Shown here piece after piece: positions 13,501 to 26,077 of a stretch of 64,000 nucleotides of DNA. Location of the stretch: contig JAURVB010014889.1 of the NCBI GenBank assembly GCA_033002965.1, forward strand, positions 62,001-126,000. The letters run 5' to 3'. Position numbers and translations under genes: made by a program. A model generated the notes under the pieces. The model did no database searches and had not been told where the DNA came from. It worked only from the letters and a program-made list of their open reading frames with translations. This DNA is from Piper betle (taxonomy: Eukaryota > Streptophyta > Magnoliopsida > Piperales > Piperaceae). Positions within the stretch are counted from its first letter, which is position 1. Each line of letters starts with the position of its first letter.

Positions 13501-14852
13501 AGCTTTATTCAAAAACTCATGCTTTGGGGAGTTCTCTCCGACACTTGGTGCTTTACTTATGCCTGTTTCAGCCTTTGGCATATTGTCCACTTGAGGAGGA
13601 ACCATAACTAGACCCAGCATTTGAAAAACAAGAAGCTGGCTTACGTGATAAAGACTCACTCACAGACAACACATTCTGATGCCGTCCATTCTGCAAGTAT
13701 AGATCAATTTAACCCTCAGGAATGCTAAAATTTTCAATCATATATTTCTATCAGTTTTCACATAGAGCAATAGATGTAAAGTAGAATACAAAGCAGGTTA
13801 ATCTTGCAGCTTTGTTTTTGATCTTCCAGTACTATCAAACTTACCTCCAATGGTTGGTTATTGGATCTTTGTGTAATGGAGCTCTGTGGCAGTGGTGGAG
13901 ATCTCGGACGAGCCAAAATTGAAGGTGAACGCTGATATGAAGGAAGAAAGGACCCGTAAGCTCCAAACTTCGCCCCTGTTTTGAAACATGAAATCCTTAA
14001 GCCCAGGTCCATGGAAATCATCATACCATTTCAAAGATAAACTTACCTAAATTTTCAGCCGAAACACAGCCTTCAAAATCTTTCTGAAAATGCCCTAAAA
14101 CTTCGTGGAGTTTATCATCCTGAAAATAAAAATTAAATTAAGCTCTAGCTAGCATCACTAAGCTAGATGGAATAGGCTCGATAAATCATCAACCTATTAG
14201 AAATATGTCAGTGAAATTAAAACTGTAAAGTACACACGGCCAGCGTGCCATTGAAATCTTATATATAGCACAATACTAAGTACTATTGCCAAATCCAGTT
14301 CAAAAAATTACAACTTAAGACAAAGTCTTTTCAACAAAATAGACAAAATCATTGTGGTTTCGCACTCTAGTCTCTAGTCCTCGTCAAAAACTTTGAGAGC
14401 TGAAACAAGAAGACACCAATAAGAAATCATCGACAAAGTCTCTGCCTATGCTCACTGATATTTGCGCCGATAAGCAACTAAAACTCTCCAGACAGTCATG
14501 CAAATGGAGTATACAGAGCGCCAACACATTATCAATTAACAATCAATCTTCGCATTTTCCAGACTCAAACAACAAATGAAAGTTCATCAACTACCGCTAT
14601 TTCGTATCATAGTTTCAACAAGCACCTGCATAGGCGAAAGTTAACGAATTACTCAGACAAAAAAGGGAGCAAATGGACAAAACTCACAAGGTAAGAGAAA
14701 TCCGTATCAGGGTTCACGCTGCCCTCCTCATCCTGATAGTCGGACAAGGCTTCACCCTCTTCAAGCTCAGTGTCCTCCATCTCAACAGCCCCGGTGGCCA
14801 CAAACCCTAGCTCCGACAACCTCCGCCCATCCCTCCTCCCGACCGAGAGCAT
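7520..14852 (-). CDS. CW-type zinc-finger protein (plant CW-domain family), 11 exons
   Basis: A nuclear protein with a CW domain, a four-cysteine fold that reads methylated H3K4 in plants and animals. The domain is seen in exon 5 (WVGCDRCKKWRLLP then KKWHCSM). Exons on the minus strand: 14852-14688, 14119-14047, 13975-13845, 13690-13294, 13213-11949, 11290-10830, 10750-8787, 8707-8544, 8443-8282, 8087-7930 and 7717-7520; all join in phase with GT-AG. The summed length is about 1,710 codons, which suits this family. Other family landmarks are MEDTELEEGEALS near the N-terminus, SDQKTLKVRIKMG and IYSGLGLDISPSSS (exon 4), KGSPVESVSSSPLR (exon 7), and YFQAALKFLHGASLLE (exon 8); the protein ends AMESISR. 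The start at 14852 (MLSVGRRDGRR) is preferred to 14894 because family members usually begin M-(L/I)-S-V-G-x-R-D-G. The frame breaks three times: in exon 4 (13690-13580), at a run of six A at 10037-10032, and at 9773-9772. The last two compensate. No other stops occur, so assembly indels are likelier than decay. Confidence 0.85.
11521..11738. repeat. Perfect 109-bp tandem duplication in intron 5 of the CW gene
   Basis: Two adjacent copies, 11521-11629 and 11630-11738, begin ATCTGATATCGCTTTAGGGT and end GGACTCATCCATAAT. I see no mismatch between them. It is either a very recent duplication or an assembly artefact. It lies within the intron, so splicing should not be altered. Confidence 0.95.
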
Positions 14853-15350
14853 CAAACTCCCCTGGCGCACTGCCGCCGCGGACGCCAACAGCACCCGGCA
14901 ACCCTCAGATCACCCCCCACCAAACCAGCTCCCATCCCTCACATTGGACAGCCCCCAACCCCGCCGCCCACCTCATCCAACAAGCTCAAATCACGCCGCA
15001 AAACCAGCCGCTAAGTTGCCAAGCTCCCGATCACCCAGCACTCGGCACCGCCGACGGCTCCAATCGACTCCGATCAAATCGGAAGAGGAAGCAAGCAAGC
15101 CGGAGCGGAACGCCGGGTTTGCGCAACGAGAAAACGCAAAAAATGGCGCAAAAGAATCAGCCGAAAACGGGGCGATCGGCGGGGAGGGCGATCGATCGCG
15201 AAGGGGAGAAGTGGGATTGGAGATGGATGGAGAAAGGTGGAGTCTTCAGGCGTGGAATTGTGGGGGTGGGGGGGGAGTTGCAGAGACGACGATGCAAACC
15301 AGAGGGATCTAACCAGAGACAGCCCGGAGAGAGATGGCCGAAAAATACTG
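14853..15350 (-). promoter_or_regulatory. GC-rich 5' leader and promoter region of the CW zinc-finger gene
   Basis: Composition changes sharply from the AT-rich flanks to GC-rich sequence across this block, as at many plant 5' ends. Long open frames on the plus strand (14770-15312) are antisense to the leader and have no family resemblance. No TATA box can be placed with confidence. Confidence 0.4.
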
Positions 15351-15534
15351 CTTTATTTATTTCCTTATTTTATTTTATTTAATCTATTTTAATTATTATG
15401 GTTTTGTTTTTAACATAATTATTTATATTCTCTCCCCTCTCTATTTATTGCAAAACAAAAAAAAAAACAATCCAGAAGCCTTAGCGTGGGTCCTAAAATA
15501 AATGGGCCCCGATTATAGGGCCCAGCAATAGATA

Positions 15535-15690
15535 GGGGTAAGACTGTCCTTGACCAAATATCTACCTTCTACTTTTCTTTGGATCAACTCTCGACACAGG
15601 TGCTCCTGCTCTAGCTACCTGGGCAAGATGCAGCCGTGTTGTTGGCTCTCTATTTTGGTTTTGTTAATTTTGAGAGGGGTGGAGAGGAAT
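15535..15690 (+). mobile_element. 3'-end fragment of an L1-type LINE, head-to-tail with the next element
   Basis: This stretch closely resembles the end of the LINE at 19500-19680. Both hold ACTTTTCTTTGGAT, then ACACAGGTGCTC, GCTCTAGCTA, GGGCAA(G/C)ATGCA and a close at TTTTGTTAATTTT or TTCTGTTAATTTT. About 45 bases present in the downstream copy are missing here. It represents the RNase H C-terminus of a related element and lies directly upstream of the next LINE's leader. Confidence 0.75.
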
Positions 15691-15699
15691 TGTGAGATG

Positions 15700-18600
15700 A
15701 TCAAGGGTTGATGCAGCTGTGCTGTAGAGACCTGACTCTGGGATGACCGATACTTTTTCTCTCCATGTTCAAAGTTTTCTTCCCAGAGGTGATCTCTCTC
15801 TTTGGTTTTTCATACATGTTGTATTGAAGTAAAATAGTGGTGGTTTGATTTGGGAGTCTGGTCTAACTGAATTTTCTGATTATCAACTTGTTGATGGTAT
15901 ATTTTGGTTTGGTAAAAGGGAGGTGCCTTGCTGCAATTCTGCTCGTTTGCGTTTGCGTTTGCGTTTGCGTTCATGGTGGAAAGGTTAAAAAGAATAATTT
16001 TACTTAATTATGTGATGAAGTTATTGTCTTGGGATTGCAGAGGTGCTGGCAGGAAAGAGTTTGTTTCTGAGCTACACCTTATCCTCAAACAAAATTCCCC
16101 AGATATTATATTCATTTGTGAAGCCAAATGTTCTTCTACTTCTTTTAAACATCCTAATTGGGAGTATAGATTGGATGTGGGCAGTGAAGGACGCTCTGGA
16201 GGATTATGTCTTCTCTGGAATGGCTTCTTCGACATCAATGCTGTTCTTAAATCAAGAAATATGATAGTCGTTCAGCCTTTTATAAAAGAAGGCAAAATAT
16301 TTCAATGTATGTTGTACCTATGGGGCTCCTAAACGAGAGGACAAGCTGAGTTATATCGACCATCTCTTTAAAGTTATAAATTCTCTGCCTTCGGAGCCTT
16401 GGTTGGTGATTGGGGACCTCAATTTGACACTACTCCAACATGAGAAAGAAGGTGAAGAAGTATGGGCATCTAATCTTCAAAGAAGGATTGCTTTGGCCTG
16501 GACAAAATTAAATTTAATAGATTTGAGTTTTGAGGGTTACAAGTTTACTTGGTCTAACATGCAAGAGGGAAGCAGTAGAATTCTCGCAAGACTTGATAGA
16601 GCTTGTTCTAATTTTGTATGGATTGATCTTTATCCCCAATCAAGACTTACCACTTGCTACCTTGAGGCTCTGATCATATTCCTATCTTGCGCAACTCCGA
16701 TCCGAATGGAAAGGTAAGCAGAAGCAGATGTTTCAAAGTCAATAATTTTTGGGTTGAAGATGAAGATTATCCGTCAGTTATATCCAATGCTTGGCAGCAG
16801 TGTCCAGCTGGCCCTCAGTTCACTTGTCCAAATTTTTCCTTCAAACTTTAGCAAACCCGAAGTGCTTTGAGTAAGTGGAATCATGATAAGTAAGGCAATA
16901 TTGCAGAAGAATCGATGAGCTTCGAGCACAAATGAATTTGCAGTTCTAGAAAGATGATAACAGATTGGGTAACAAATTGGCAAGCATATTATTTGAAGAT
17001 CTTCTTTTAAAACAAGAATCATTATGGAAACAGAAGAGCCATGAACAACATGTCAAATTGGGTGATAAGAATACTCAATTCTTTCATCAGAAATTGAAGA
17101 GGAATAAACAAAAAATTCGAATTTTGGCAGTTGAAGATTCACATGGACTTCTTACTGAAGAACTGGCAGCTATTACTCATAGATTCTTGGATTTTTGGGG
17201 ACATATTATGACTACAGGTGAAGTGGAACAACAAGGTCTGGTTTTCTTCTTATTCAAGCCAATTGTCTCTGAGGATCAAAACAACTACCTGGTTGAGCCA
17301 CCTACCCCTTTTGAGGTTTGGGAGATAGTTAAAAATCTTAATAGCTGGAAAGCACCAGGAGTTGATGGAATGAATGCCGAGTTTTTTAAGAAAAGTTGGA
17401 ATGTTATTGGAGAAGAAATCACATACCTCATACATTATTTCTTCAAGGAGAATGTGCTTCCTATATCTATTAATGAGACTCGTATCACACCTATTCCAAA
17501 AGAATTGGGCAGTCGGAAGTTAGAGCAATTTAAACCCATAAGTCTCTGCAATGAAATTTACAAAATCATTTCTAAGATATTGGCCAACAGGTTCAAGAAA
17601 CTTCTCCCCTATGTGTTGGTGAAGAACAATCTGCTTTTTTACAAGGACGACAAATAGTGGACAATATTATACTGGCAGGTGAGTGCATCAAGTCTTTACA
17701 GTGCAAGGCAAGAAAAGCCAAATGGTGTGCCTTAAAGTTGGATATGGCCAAAGCATTTGATAGTGATGAGTGGCATTATATCATTACATACTCAAGGCTC
17801 TTTGTTTTAGTGGAAAATGGTGTAGGATGATTCATTGGTGCATATCCTCAACAACTATTTCTGTCTCTATAAATGATCGACATTTTGGTTCCCTGAAGCC
17901 GTCCAGAGGTATTAGACAAGGTGATCCGTTGTCTACATTTTTGTTTATTTTGCCCGCTGAAGGTCTTTCACGACTAATTAAAAAGACTGAGATCTTGGGG
18001 GACATCCATGGTATTCAAATTACAAGGGGGGCACCTCGTCTTACTCATTTGATCTTTGCTTGACATGCCCATCATGCCAGAAGGTTTGAAGTATTTAGGC
18101 ATGCCAATTTTTTGGGGAAAACAAATCAAACTGGCTATCCCCTCTTATCTCCAGAATTGAAAAAGATTATCTAACTCAGAGTCTTTCATCACTACCGTCT
18201 GCGGGCAGATCATGCCTAGTCCAATCTGTATCAAATACCATGTCAAATTATCTTATGAGTTATTTCACCTTACCTCAGAAAATTATATGGAGCATTAATA
18301 AAAGGCAAGCAAAGTTTTGGTGGGGAAAAAGAGTTGATAAGTTTTGCAGGTTGATCAAATGGGATTCATTATGTCAGCCAAGGTCTCTCGGTGGTGTTGG
18401 AATAAGCAATCTTTCAAATATGAACATTGCTTTAGTAACAAAGTTGGCATGGAGAATCATCTCTCAGCCTTCACCTCTTTTCTCGAGGGTTATCAAAGCT
18501 AAGTATGAACGAGGCACGAGTTGGTGGTCAACTAATTTGAATTCAAAACAGAGCACTCCCTTTTGGAAGAGTATCAAAGTTGGGTTACAACAACTCAAAG

Positions 18601-19720
18601 ATAAAACCCTATGATCAATTGGCGATGGTAAATCAATAAGAATGGGTTTGGACCCTCCACCTGATGATTGAAGAGTTGATGCTTTGCTTTGGACTGTAGT
18701 GAAGAATGGTTGTTTTAGTGTAAAGAGAATGAATTGGGTGTTATTAGAAGAAATAAATATTAGATCAGACATCCCTTGGAAGCAATGGTGGAAGCTGAAC
18801 TTACCTCAAAGACTCCTCTTCTTTGGTTGGAGGTTAGCTAATGGTGGCATTAATGTGGACAGGACTTGCTCCATTTGTTCATCAGGTGACGAAACCATTT
18901 CTCATCTTCTTACTGAATTTGATTTTACTAAACATATTATTTTTGGAGTCTTGAACTACAGGGTAACTGGAAATTTTTCAAGCTTGCCCAAATTGTTCAA
19001 ATGGCAAGTAGGCTGGTTCAACACAGTTTGGTGAATGATGTGAAAATTCTACTTCCTCTTCTTATATTGTCCAAGATTTGGCATATCCGAAATGAGGTAA
19101 AATTTAATTTGCAAGCTCTCCCTGATCCACCACAGGTTTGCGCTGAAATTATTAGACAATGGAATTTGACTGCTAAGACTTTAGGCAAAGCAAGTTTGAT
19201 GAATGATATAAGTGTGATAAGGAATTCCGCTGATCTTACAACTCAGGTAATGAATATGATCATGTGATTATGGTTGATGGTAGCTATGACTGAGTAAACA
19301 ATGCAATGGGATGGGGGGTATACTGTTGGAATGCAAAAGAAGGGGAATATTTTGTTTGCTGCAAGTTCTTTTCTCGGAGGGGATGCCTTTGAGGCTGAAG
19401 TCCTTGCTCTTTATTGTGGCTTCAGGTAGCTGATGTAAACCTTACTGGCAGGATACTTGTTTGTACGGATTATCAAAATTTGGCGAGATTTTTGCAAGGC
19501 AACAAAGACGTAGACCGTCCTTGGCTAAATATGGACCTTTTGGACGTATATATTAGCAATCTCCGTACTGTATCTCCCACTTTTCTTTGGATTAACAGAA
19601 ATCTTAACACAGGTGCTCATGCTCTAGCTAAGTGGGCAACATGCAACCGTGTTGGCTCTGTACTCTGGTTCTGTTAATTTTTAAAGGTTTTGTTTTTTAA
19701 TAAAAAAACAATAAATAGGG
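15700..19720 (+). mobile_element. Decayed non-LTR (L1-type) retrotransposon
   Basis: Domains occur in the normal order but in broken frames. An endonuclease starts near 16017 (MKLLSWDCRGAGRKEF, PDIIFICEAK, WLVIGDLN, FTWSNMQEG, ARLDRA). Reverse transcriptase spans 16965-18063 (WKAPGVDGMNAEFFKKSW, RGIRQGDPLS). The zf-RVT region spans about 18240-18910 (SLGGVGISNL, CSICSSGDETISHLL). An RNase H domain ends at 19677 (RNLNTGAHALAKWA). Frame breaks lie near 16310, 16675 and 17640. The catalytic YADD motif is lost: the text reads THLIFA, then a stop, then joins LKYLGMPIF, which implies a deletion of roughly 100 codons. An A-rich tail (AATAAAAAAACAATAAA) follows at about 19700-19716. The element cannot be autonomous. 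A (GTTTGC)n run at 15944-15971 sits in its leader. Confidence 0.9.
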
Positions 19721-20320
19721 GTGAGCTTATGTCAGATCGAATCAAAGTAACCATTGAATCTAACTGACTTTGTCGGTTCGGTTTTAAACAAATTGGATCA
19801 GGTTGGCTTTAAGATTGGGTAAACGATCCTAGTATAATGAAATTTGGTTTGCAACCGAAACGAATTTGACCAAAAACTGAACTTTTTAAGAAAAACATTA
19901 ATATTTATATTTTACATGAGTTATCGTTAGTTTATTTTAATTTATTTATAATTTATTTAAAAGGTTTAATGTAATATCTATGTATAGAATTTTTTAAATA
20001 TGATTATGATGATTAAATTATATTTGCATTTGATTCATTATCAAAACAGTAACTAATTTTAATATATTTATTATAATTTCAGTTTTTTAGAACCAAATTG
20101 AACTGTCTGGAATTTTTTTGGTCGGTTTATGGGGGAGTTTGCTTGGTTCGGTTCAGTTCAGAACCAATTTGGTCGGTTTATGGGGATGGCTTGTCGGTTC
20201 AGTTCAGAACCAAACCATCGAACTTGGTAGTTCGGTTTGGGACCAATTGTTAGTGCCATATAGGGTTGAAGAAACTCAGACTAGATCAGAATATGAAAAG
20301 AATTTTAAGCAATGAAAAAA
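19716..20320. repeat. Low-complexity repetitive stretch rich in GGTTCGGTT, starting TAGGGGTGAGC
   Basis: It starts with TAGGGGTGAGC immediately after the LINE tail and is filled with variants of TCGGTTCGGTT and TTTGGTCGGTTTATGGGG, the latter present in at least two direct copies at about 20118-20190. Such sequence is typical of nonautonomous plant repeats with TAGGG ends. I cannot identify a convincing right end or target duplication. Confidence 0.4.
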
Positions 20321-23300
20321 ACTTGTCTTTCTTAAACAATAGAAATATTTTTTCTTTTTCTTTTTATGTTTCCATTGCCAAAAAATCCTTTGTAATGATA
20401 ATATTATTGTCCCTTTTTTAAAAGCGTCGAAGCAATAACTGCCCACTAAAAATCATTTTGTGATAATATTTATTTCACGTCTTAACAATGAGCACAAAAA
20501 ATATCAATAACTTAAAAGTTAAAATTTTTGAATTTTGACTTTAAAATAATTTGAAAATTATTTGAATAAAATATAATTGGAGTTACCATTTTCTTAACAC
20601 TATATATGTAATTAAAATTTTACAATAAGTTTTAAATTAAAGGTTTAAAATCTATTCAAATACATTTTAATTTGGTTCACTCTTCTTTTTATTGTACGAT
20701 GATGAAGTTCTGATTTTTTATACGTGTAGTCACTTAAGTTTGTAAAAATGACTATATACGTACTACATGAGTTGAGAACATATTTTTATAATATGACCGA
20801 TACATTATTGATGGAATTCAAAACTCGTTATTTAACTTTTACAATGTATCAATCTAATATAACTTTTGCCTTTTATTTCTTCCTTCATGGTGAATGAATG
20901 TGAAATAACCAGGAAATGTATTTTTGAGTCCAAACCCGGTGATTCTAGTCTCGTTAAAAGGAAATAAGTTAATTACATGTAGCAAAATATTCTTCCCTAA
21001 TCAAGTAGTAATTTTTTCCGTACACTTAATCAAGTTATTATTATTGTATGAAAAGTGTAACACGTGTAATATTATTTCATTAGATTAAATCATTTTAGTA
21101 TACATGTTTATCTTTTTTTACTTAAACAAGTGTAACTCAGCTGAATCAATTTGTTGCAATTATAATTAGGATTAAAAATGTATATGCGCAAATTCAATGT
21201 ATTAGTTAGTGGTCACAAAGTTTGGTAACATAAATATATGCTTAATAAACTCATATTTTTTCATAATTTATAAAATAATTATTGTTACTATATCAATGCA
21301 TCATGCAAATGTATGCATAATAATTAAGAGTGATGAGTGAATATCGTTCGTACGAGGATTTAATGTTCTACCATCTTGATGGTAGCTGTATTATTAAACC
21401 TAATGAAGTGTCTACATATAACATATGGTATGATGGAGATCAATTCTAAAATTAGTAGGTTAGGTGAAGGCATGAAACTAGTATACTACTTTAATTCAGA
21501 ATTGATGCAAAGACATTAACACAAGTCTTTTAATAATAGCAGCCACATTTAACACAAGTCTTTTAATATTAATGGATCTGAAATGAATAACTCCACTTAG
21601 TTGATAAGTAGCACATTTTATTTTGTTAACCAAGCTACACATAATTGTAGTTGATATCTATAGAAACAAATTTAACTGTAACGAACTTATGCATTTTATC
21701 ACAACCTACTACCTTAATATCATACAAACAAAACTAAGTAGGTGTATTACGATCAACTCCCTTATATCGATGTTTATAATTTTAATACACATAATTGTAA
21801 TTGATATCTATGGAAACAAATTAAATTTGAACGGACTTATGGATTTTATCACAACCTATTGTCTTAATATCATGCAAACAAAACTAAGTGGGTGTGTTAT
21901 GATCAACTCCCTTATATCAATATTTATGATTTTAATGAACTCATGCAGTTATAAGTATAAACTACTTCACTCATGGGTATTATCGATCCACTTATTCTTA
22001 AATCTAAATTGAAACTCTTACTTATGAAAATTTTAATTACTTTCTTGAATTAAGAATTAGTATGAAATAATCAAAGTTATGAGTAGTGCAATAAAATAAC
22101 ACAAACAGGATATATTATATACCAAGTAGGATTTATCATATACCATAGTTTACTAAAGTTTTACCCCATAAAAAAATGTAATACATCATGAAACTTATAA
22201 AAAAAAATAATATTGAGAAAATTATAAAAAATTGTGACAGTTAAAGGTGAATTTTTATTCAACAACTTCTATGTAACTTTCACTCATTCTTTAGATCGGT
22301 AGTGTGGAGTGTGAGAGTGTGAAAGACGAATATACGAAGAGTCTGTTTTCTTCTTATAATGTCTTTTTCTAATCTTTGTCCCTTCTTTTCTATGTAAGGT
22401 GAGTGAAAAACCGAGGGGAGCATAACTTTCTTGAAAGTACAATAGCTTCTTGATGACTTCCTTCCTCCAATGTATGGCAAGAATTGACTCCACTGTTCAT
22501 ACTTTTTATTATACTTACATCAAGTGATACTTCTAGTTTGGGCATCAAGTGGGACCAAATCTATTTTGTGGGCACAGGTGGTATTCGAAATATCAGAGCT
22601 GTAATTAGGGTAAATAATAATAAGAACTAGCAAGGTGAGCTCGTGTTTCGTTATAATATATAGTTTAAAAGCATTTGATTGGGCACAAATTAGGTGGTCC
22701 CATTTAGCGGGCCTACAGATATCTTCCAAATTGACGATGGATCACATTTCAATCTCAAAATCCCACCCCAACCTTTTTTTTTAAGCCTCATGTAATTGGC
22801 CCGCTATTATTTCATTCGCATCGACCTGGAGCTTAAGGCAAAAAAGTATTTATTTAATTTCCAATTACCCAAAATTAGATGCCAAATAACTTTTAATTTA
22901 AAAAAAACACATAATATAAGTTTTTTTTTTGTCAAAGCGAAGTAGCAGAAGATAACGAGATTGTTTCCGTGCTTGTGCGGCATAAAAAGCCGCGCGCATA
23001 ACCATAACCTTGTCTGTGTATGGAAGTCACATATAGAAAATGGACTATGTTCAAATTGAGCAATAGTTGATGATTTCAACACTTAGCCATTTAGAGTGAC
23101 GTAGTTTTCTTATATATTAAAATTGTAAACATGTCTTTTTCTCGTTAAAAAAGAGGTGGAGGCATGAGCTATTTTTTTAAAATTATTTAAATATTGTAAT
23201 GTGTTTATATTCAAGAGCAGGAGTTTGGTTAGGTTTCCTACTTTACATCCAATTTTAATTCTTTATTTTTTGACCACTGGTTCAAATATAATTTGTACTT

Positions 23301-24804
23301 GAGTTTGTTTTTGAAAAAAATTAATATTAGTTAGTGCAAATATTGTCATGCCAGCTCAATTTAATAATATGAGTCATTAAATATCGAAGACGATTGAATG
23401 ATGTTAAACATGTTCTGTTTAAAAAACAATAGTTGTGTGATCTTAATAAATGGCTAGATCTTCTTTAAATTAGTATAAAAATATCCACAATAGGCTGCAC
23501 TAACCCGTCTCTATGTTATTTTCTGGGGAAATAAAAAATTAAAATATTTAGTCATGGGAATTTTTCAAGGTATATGTGTTTCTCTTTAATAATTTGCTAT
23601 TATCTTAAACCAAATTAAATTTTCGCTTTTAACAACACAAAAGAACTAAGTAAATCTCTGCACTTCTCTCTTAGTGACTGTTTTCTTTTTTTTCCCAAAG
23701 GGGGGAAATTTATTTTATTTTATTTTACAAAGCAGGGGAAACTTAAAAAGCTACAATATTACAATAATTAGGAAATTTTTGCTGACCATTTAGCATTTGA
23801 CTATGCGACTCGCGATTTAGGTTAGTAGTTCGGAAAAGGCGGCTGTTTATCGGTTTTAACGACACTTTTTGCCATAAAATTCACGTTTTTGCCCCCACTA
23901 TTTTTTAATATTTTCCTCGACAACTTTCTTTTTGACAAGATAGAGCCACCTGACCAAATTATTATGAATTTCAATCCATAAAATAAAATTTTTGTTCCGC
24001 ATTTTCATGTGGTAAGGCACGAAGGTTGGGAAAAAAGTAGAAAGGTACATAAAAAAAGAAAGTAGTAAGGTTATTTAATAAAAAACGTGGATAAATAATG
24101 TTAAGATATATTATTTACGATTTAGCTCGTGGGAGTTTTATAATTCAATAATTTTTTTTATAATATCTTAAATGCCCTATTCTTGGTTAAGTTTGATTGT
24201 AACTACAAGCTGCAAAGGGGATAGATCAAGGGTACACTATAATATATAATATTTTCAAGAGCTTACAAAAAAGGAGGAGGTAGTTTTTTCGATATTATTG
24301 GATATTAGAAATAAGTCAGGCTTAATTACCAAAAAAAGAAAACAAATGTAAATTACCCAAAATACACTTAGCCAAGGGCGGCCCAATCAACTAAGAGGAT
24401 ATATCAGGTCGCTCCTTAGGCCTTAGGCACAACCAGATTTAGCCAAAGCAAGCTTGTTGGCAACCGGTTGCCACCTATATTTTTTTTAAAAGTATTTTAT
24501 TTTTAAATGTTATTTTGATTTTTTTAATATAGAGGGTAATTTTAGCATTATAGTAAAATTCTCATTTTTGTGATTAGGCTTGATTTTCCTACCATCTGGT
24601 ACTATAAAATAAATTCTCTCTTATTGTAAAAAGTGATATATTAAAATTAATTGAACAACTTGAACGAGGTTTTAGACATTGGTTAATATATAAAATATAT
24701 GGAGTTAATAAACCCGTAATATTTTTAGTATTTTGCAATGACAACAAATCCCAGCTAATTGTAAACAAGATTTATTTCACACGCCTAAATTCTTCTGTGG
24801 ACAA
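20321..24804. other. AT-rich intergenic spacer without a recognised gene
   Basis: Apart from the 150-bp duplication at 21638-21937, no gene, RNA or full transposon was recognised. The short frames at 22280-22729 and 22807-23082 (minus) have no known motif and biased composition. Confidence 0.5.
21638..21937. repeat. Two tandem ~150-bp copies, in frame with each other
   Basis: Copies 21638-21787 and 21788-21937 both start CACATAATTGTA and share GATATCTAT, CAAACAAAACTAAGT and ATCAACTCCCTTATATC. About a dozen or more substitutions separate them. The period is a multiple of three, so the open frame 21623-22012 carries a 50-residue repeat. The composition does not look like a real protein, so open reading here is probably chance. 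Confidence 0.8.
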
Positions 24805-24942
24805 ACATATAATATGGTTATATGGTTACAGACAAAAATTAACATATCCATGTACTAAAAGATATAGAAACATATAATAATATGGTTGCACGGTTACAGA
24901 CAGAATCAATATATCCATGTTTTACAGTCTAAAGATATGGAA
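24805..24942. repeat. Diverged tandem duplication of about 65-73 bp
   Basis: Two adjacent units share ACATATAATA, ATGGTT, GGTTACAGACA, ATATCCATGT and AAAGATAT(A/G)GAA. The first is 24805-24869, the second 24870-24942. No coding meaning is seen. Confidence 0.7.
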
Positions 24943-25089
24943 ACTTGGAAGCACTGAAAAGGAGCACAACCAGAACAACGCTCATAAAAATAGTTCCTCC
25001 AAACTCTTTAACTAGTTTGGGCTTGTGATGGAGATGACGATTTTGCAAATGGAGGAATCACTAAATGGAAGATTCACAACATACCCGAA

Positions 25090-26077
25090 TATTGTACCCG
25101 TAAGAAAGAAATGCTGGGACTGTGTAGGACAAGTCTTTTCTAAACAAAGTTTCACAACAGGGTCGGTGAAGAAAATGAAATAATGATAATTTTATAATAA
25201 AAACTTGAGTTAGTCTCTTATTCGATTTAATATTACGAAATAAATTTAAAAAAATATAAAAAATTTGACAGATTTTGAGGTAGCGACAGCATTGGCCGGC
25301 GGTATCGCTAGCTGGCAGCGGGCAACCTACATCAAGGTTACTAGCGGTGGGGTGGCGCAGTAAAATAGAGGAGAAGGTTGGGGGAAAGAAGATGCGTTTA
25401 GTTGTGAGTAGTTTCATAATAAAAATTTGACTTCAGCTCCCAATACGTGTCAATATTATCAAATATATCCCAAAAATATAAAAAATGTATTAAAATGTCA
25501 TAAAATAAAGTATTAGGTCGAGGGAAAAGAAATGCATTTAATTGTGGGGTTGTTTTATAATAAAAACTTAACTCGCTCCCGACTCGAGTCAATATTACGA
25601 AATACATCTCAAAAATATAAAAAATACAGTAAAATATCATAAAATAAAATATTAAGTTTAAAGAATAAAATAAAATAATCGAGTTCTAACTCAAATAATA
25701 TACTTTAAACTTAATATTTTATTTTATGACATTTTACTGTATTTTTTAATATTTTTAGGGATGTATTTCATAATATTTACTCAAGTCGAGAAAGTCAAAT
25801 TTTTATTATAAAACTACCCCGCAACTAAATGCATTTCTTTTCCCTTGTCCTAATATTTTATTTTATGACGTTTTACTGTACTTTTTTATATTTTTTGGAC
25901 TGTATTTTCTAATATTGACTCGAGTTAGGATCGGGTTAAATTTTTATTATTAAACTACCCCGCAACTAAATGCATTTCTTTTCCCCCAACATAATATTTT
26001 ATTTTATGACATTTTATTGTATTTTTTAATATTTTTTAGATGTATTTTATAATATAGACTTGAGTCGGGAGCTAGTC
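25090..26077. repeat. Palindromic array of ~140-bp units, left part and centre
   Basis: Units contain ATAATATTTTATTTTATGAC, a variant of GACTCGAGT, TTTTTATTAT, AAACTACCCCGCAACTAAA and GCATTTCTTTTCCC. Units left of about 25690 lie in one orientation and units to the right lie inverted, so the block is a large imperfect palindrome. The far left arm (GGTGGGGTGGCGCAGTAAAA, GAGAAGGTTGGGGG) matches the inverse of 32125-32160. The right arm is interrupted at 26077 by the LTR element and resumes at 32075. Confidence 0.8.

Noticed and set aside
14770..15312. Long plus-strand open frame (180 codons)
   Set aside because: Antisense to the GC-rich 5' leader of the CW gene; proline/arginine-rich low complexity and no family resemblance.
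22280..23082. Minus-strand open frames of 66-91 codons
   Set aside because: No recognisable domain, overlapping frames in AT-rich DNA.
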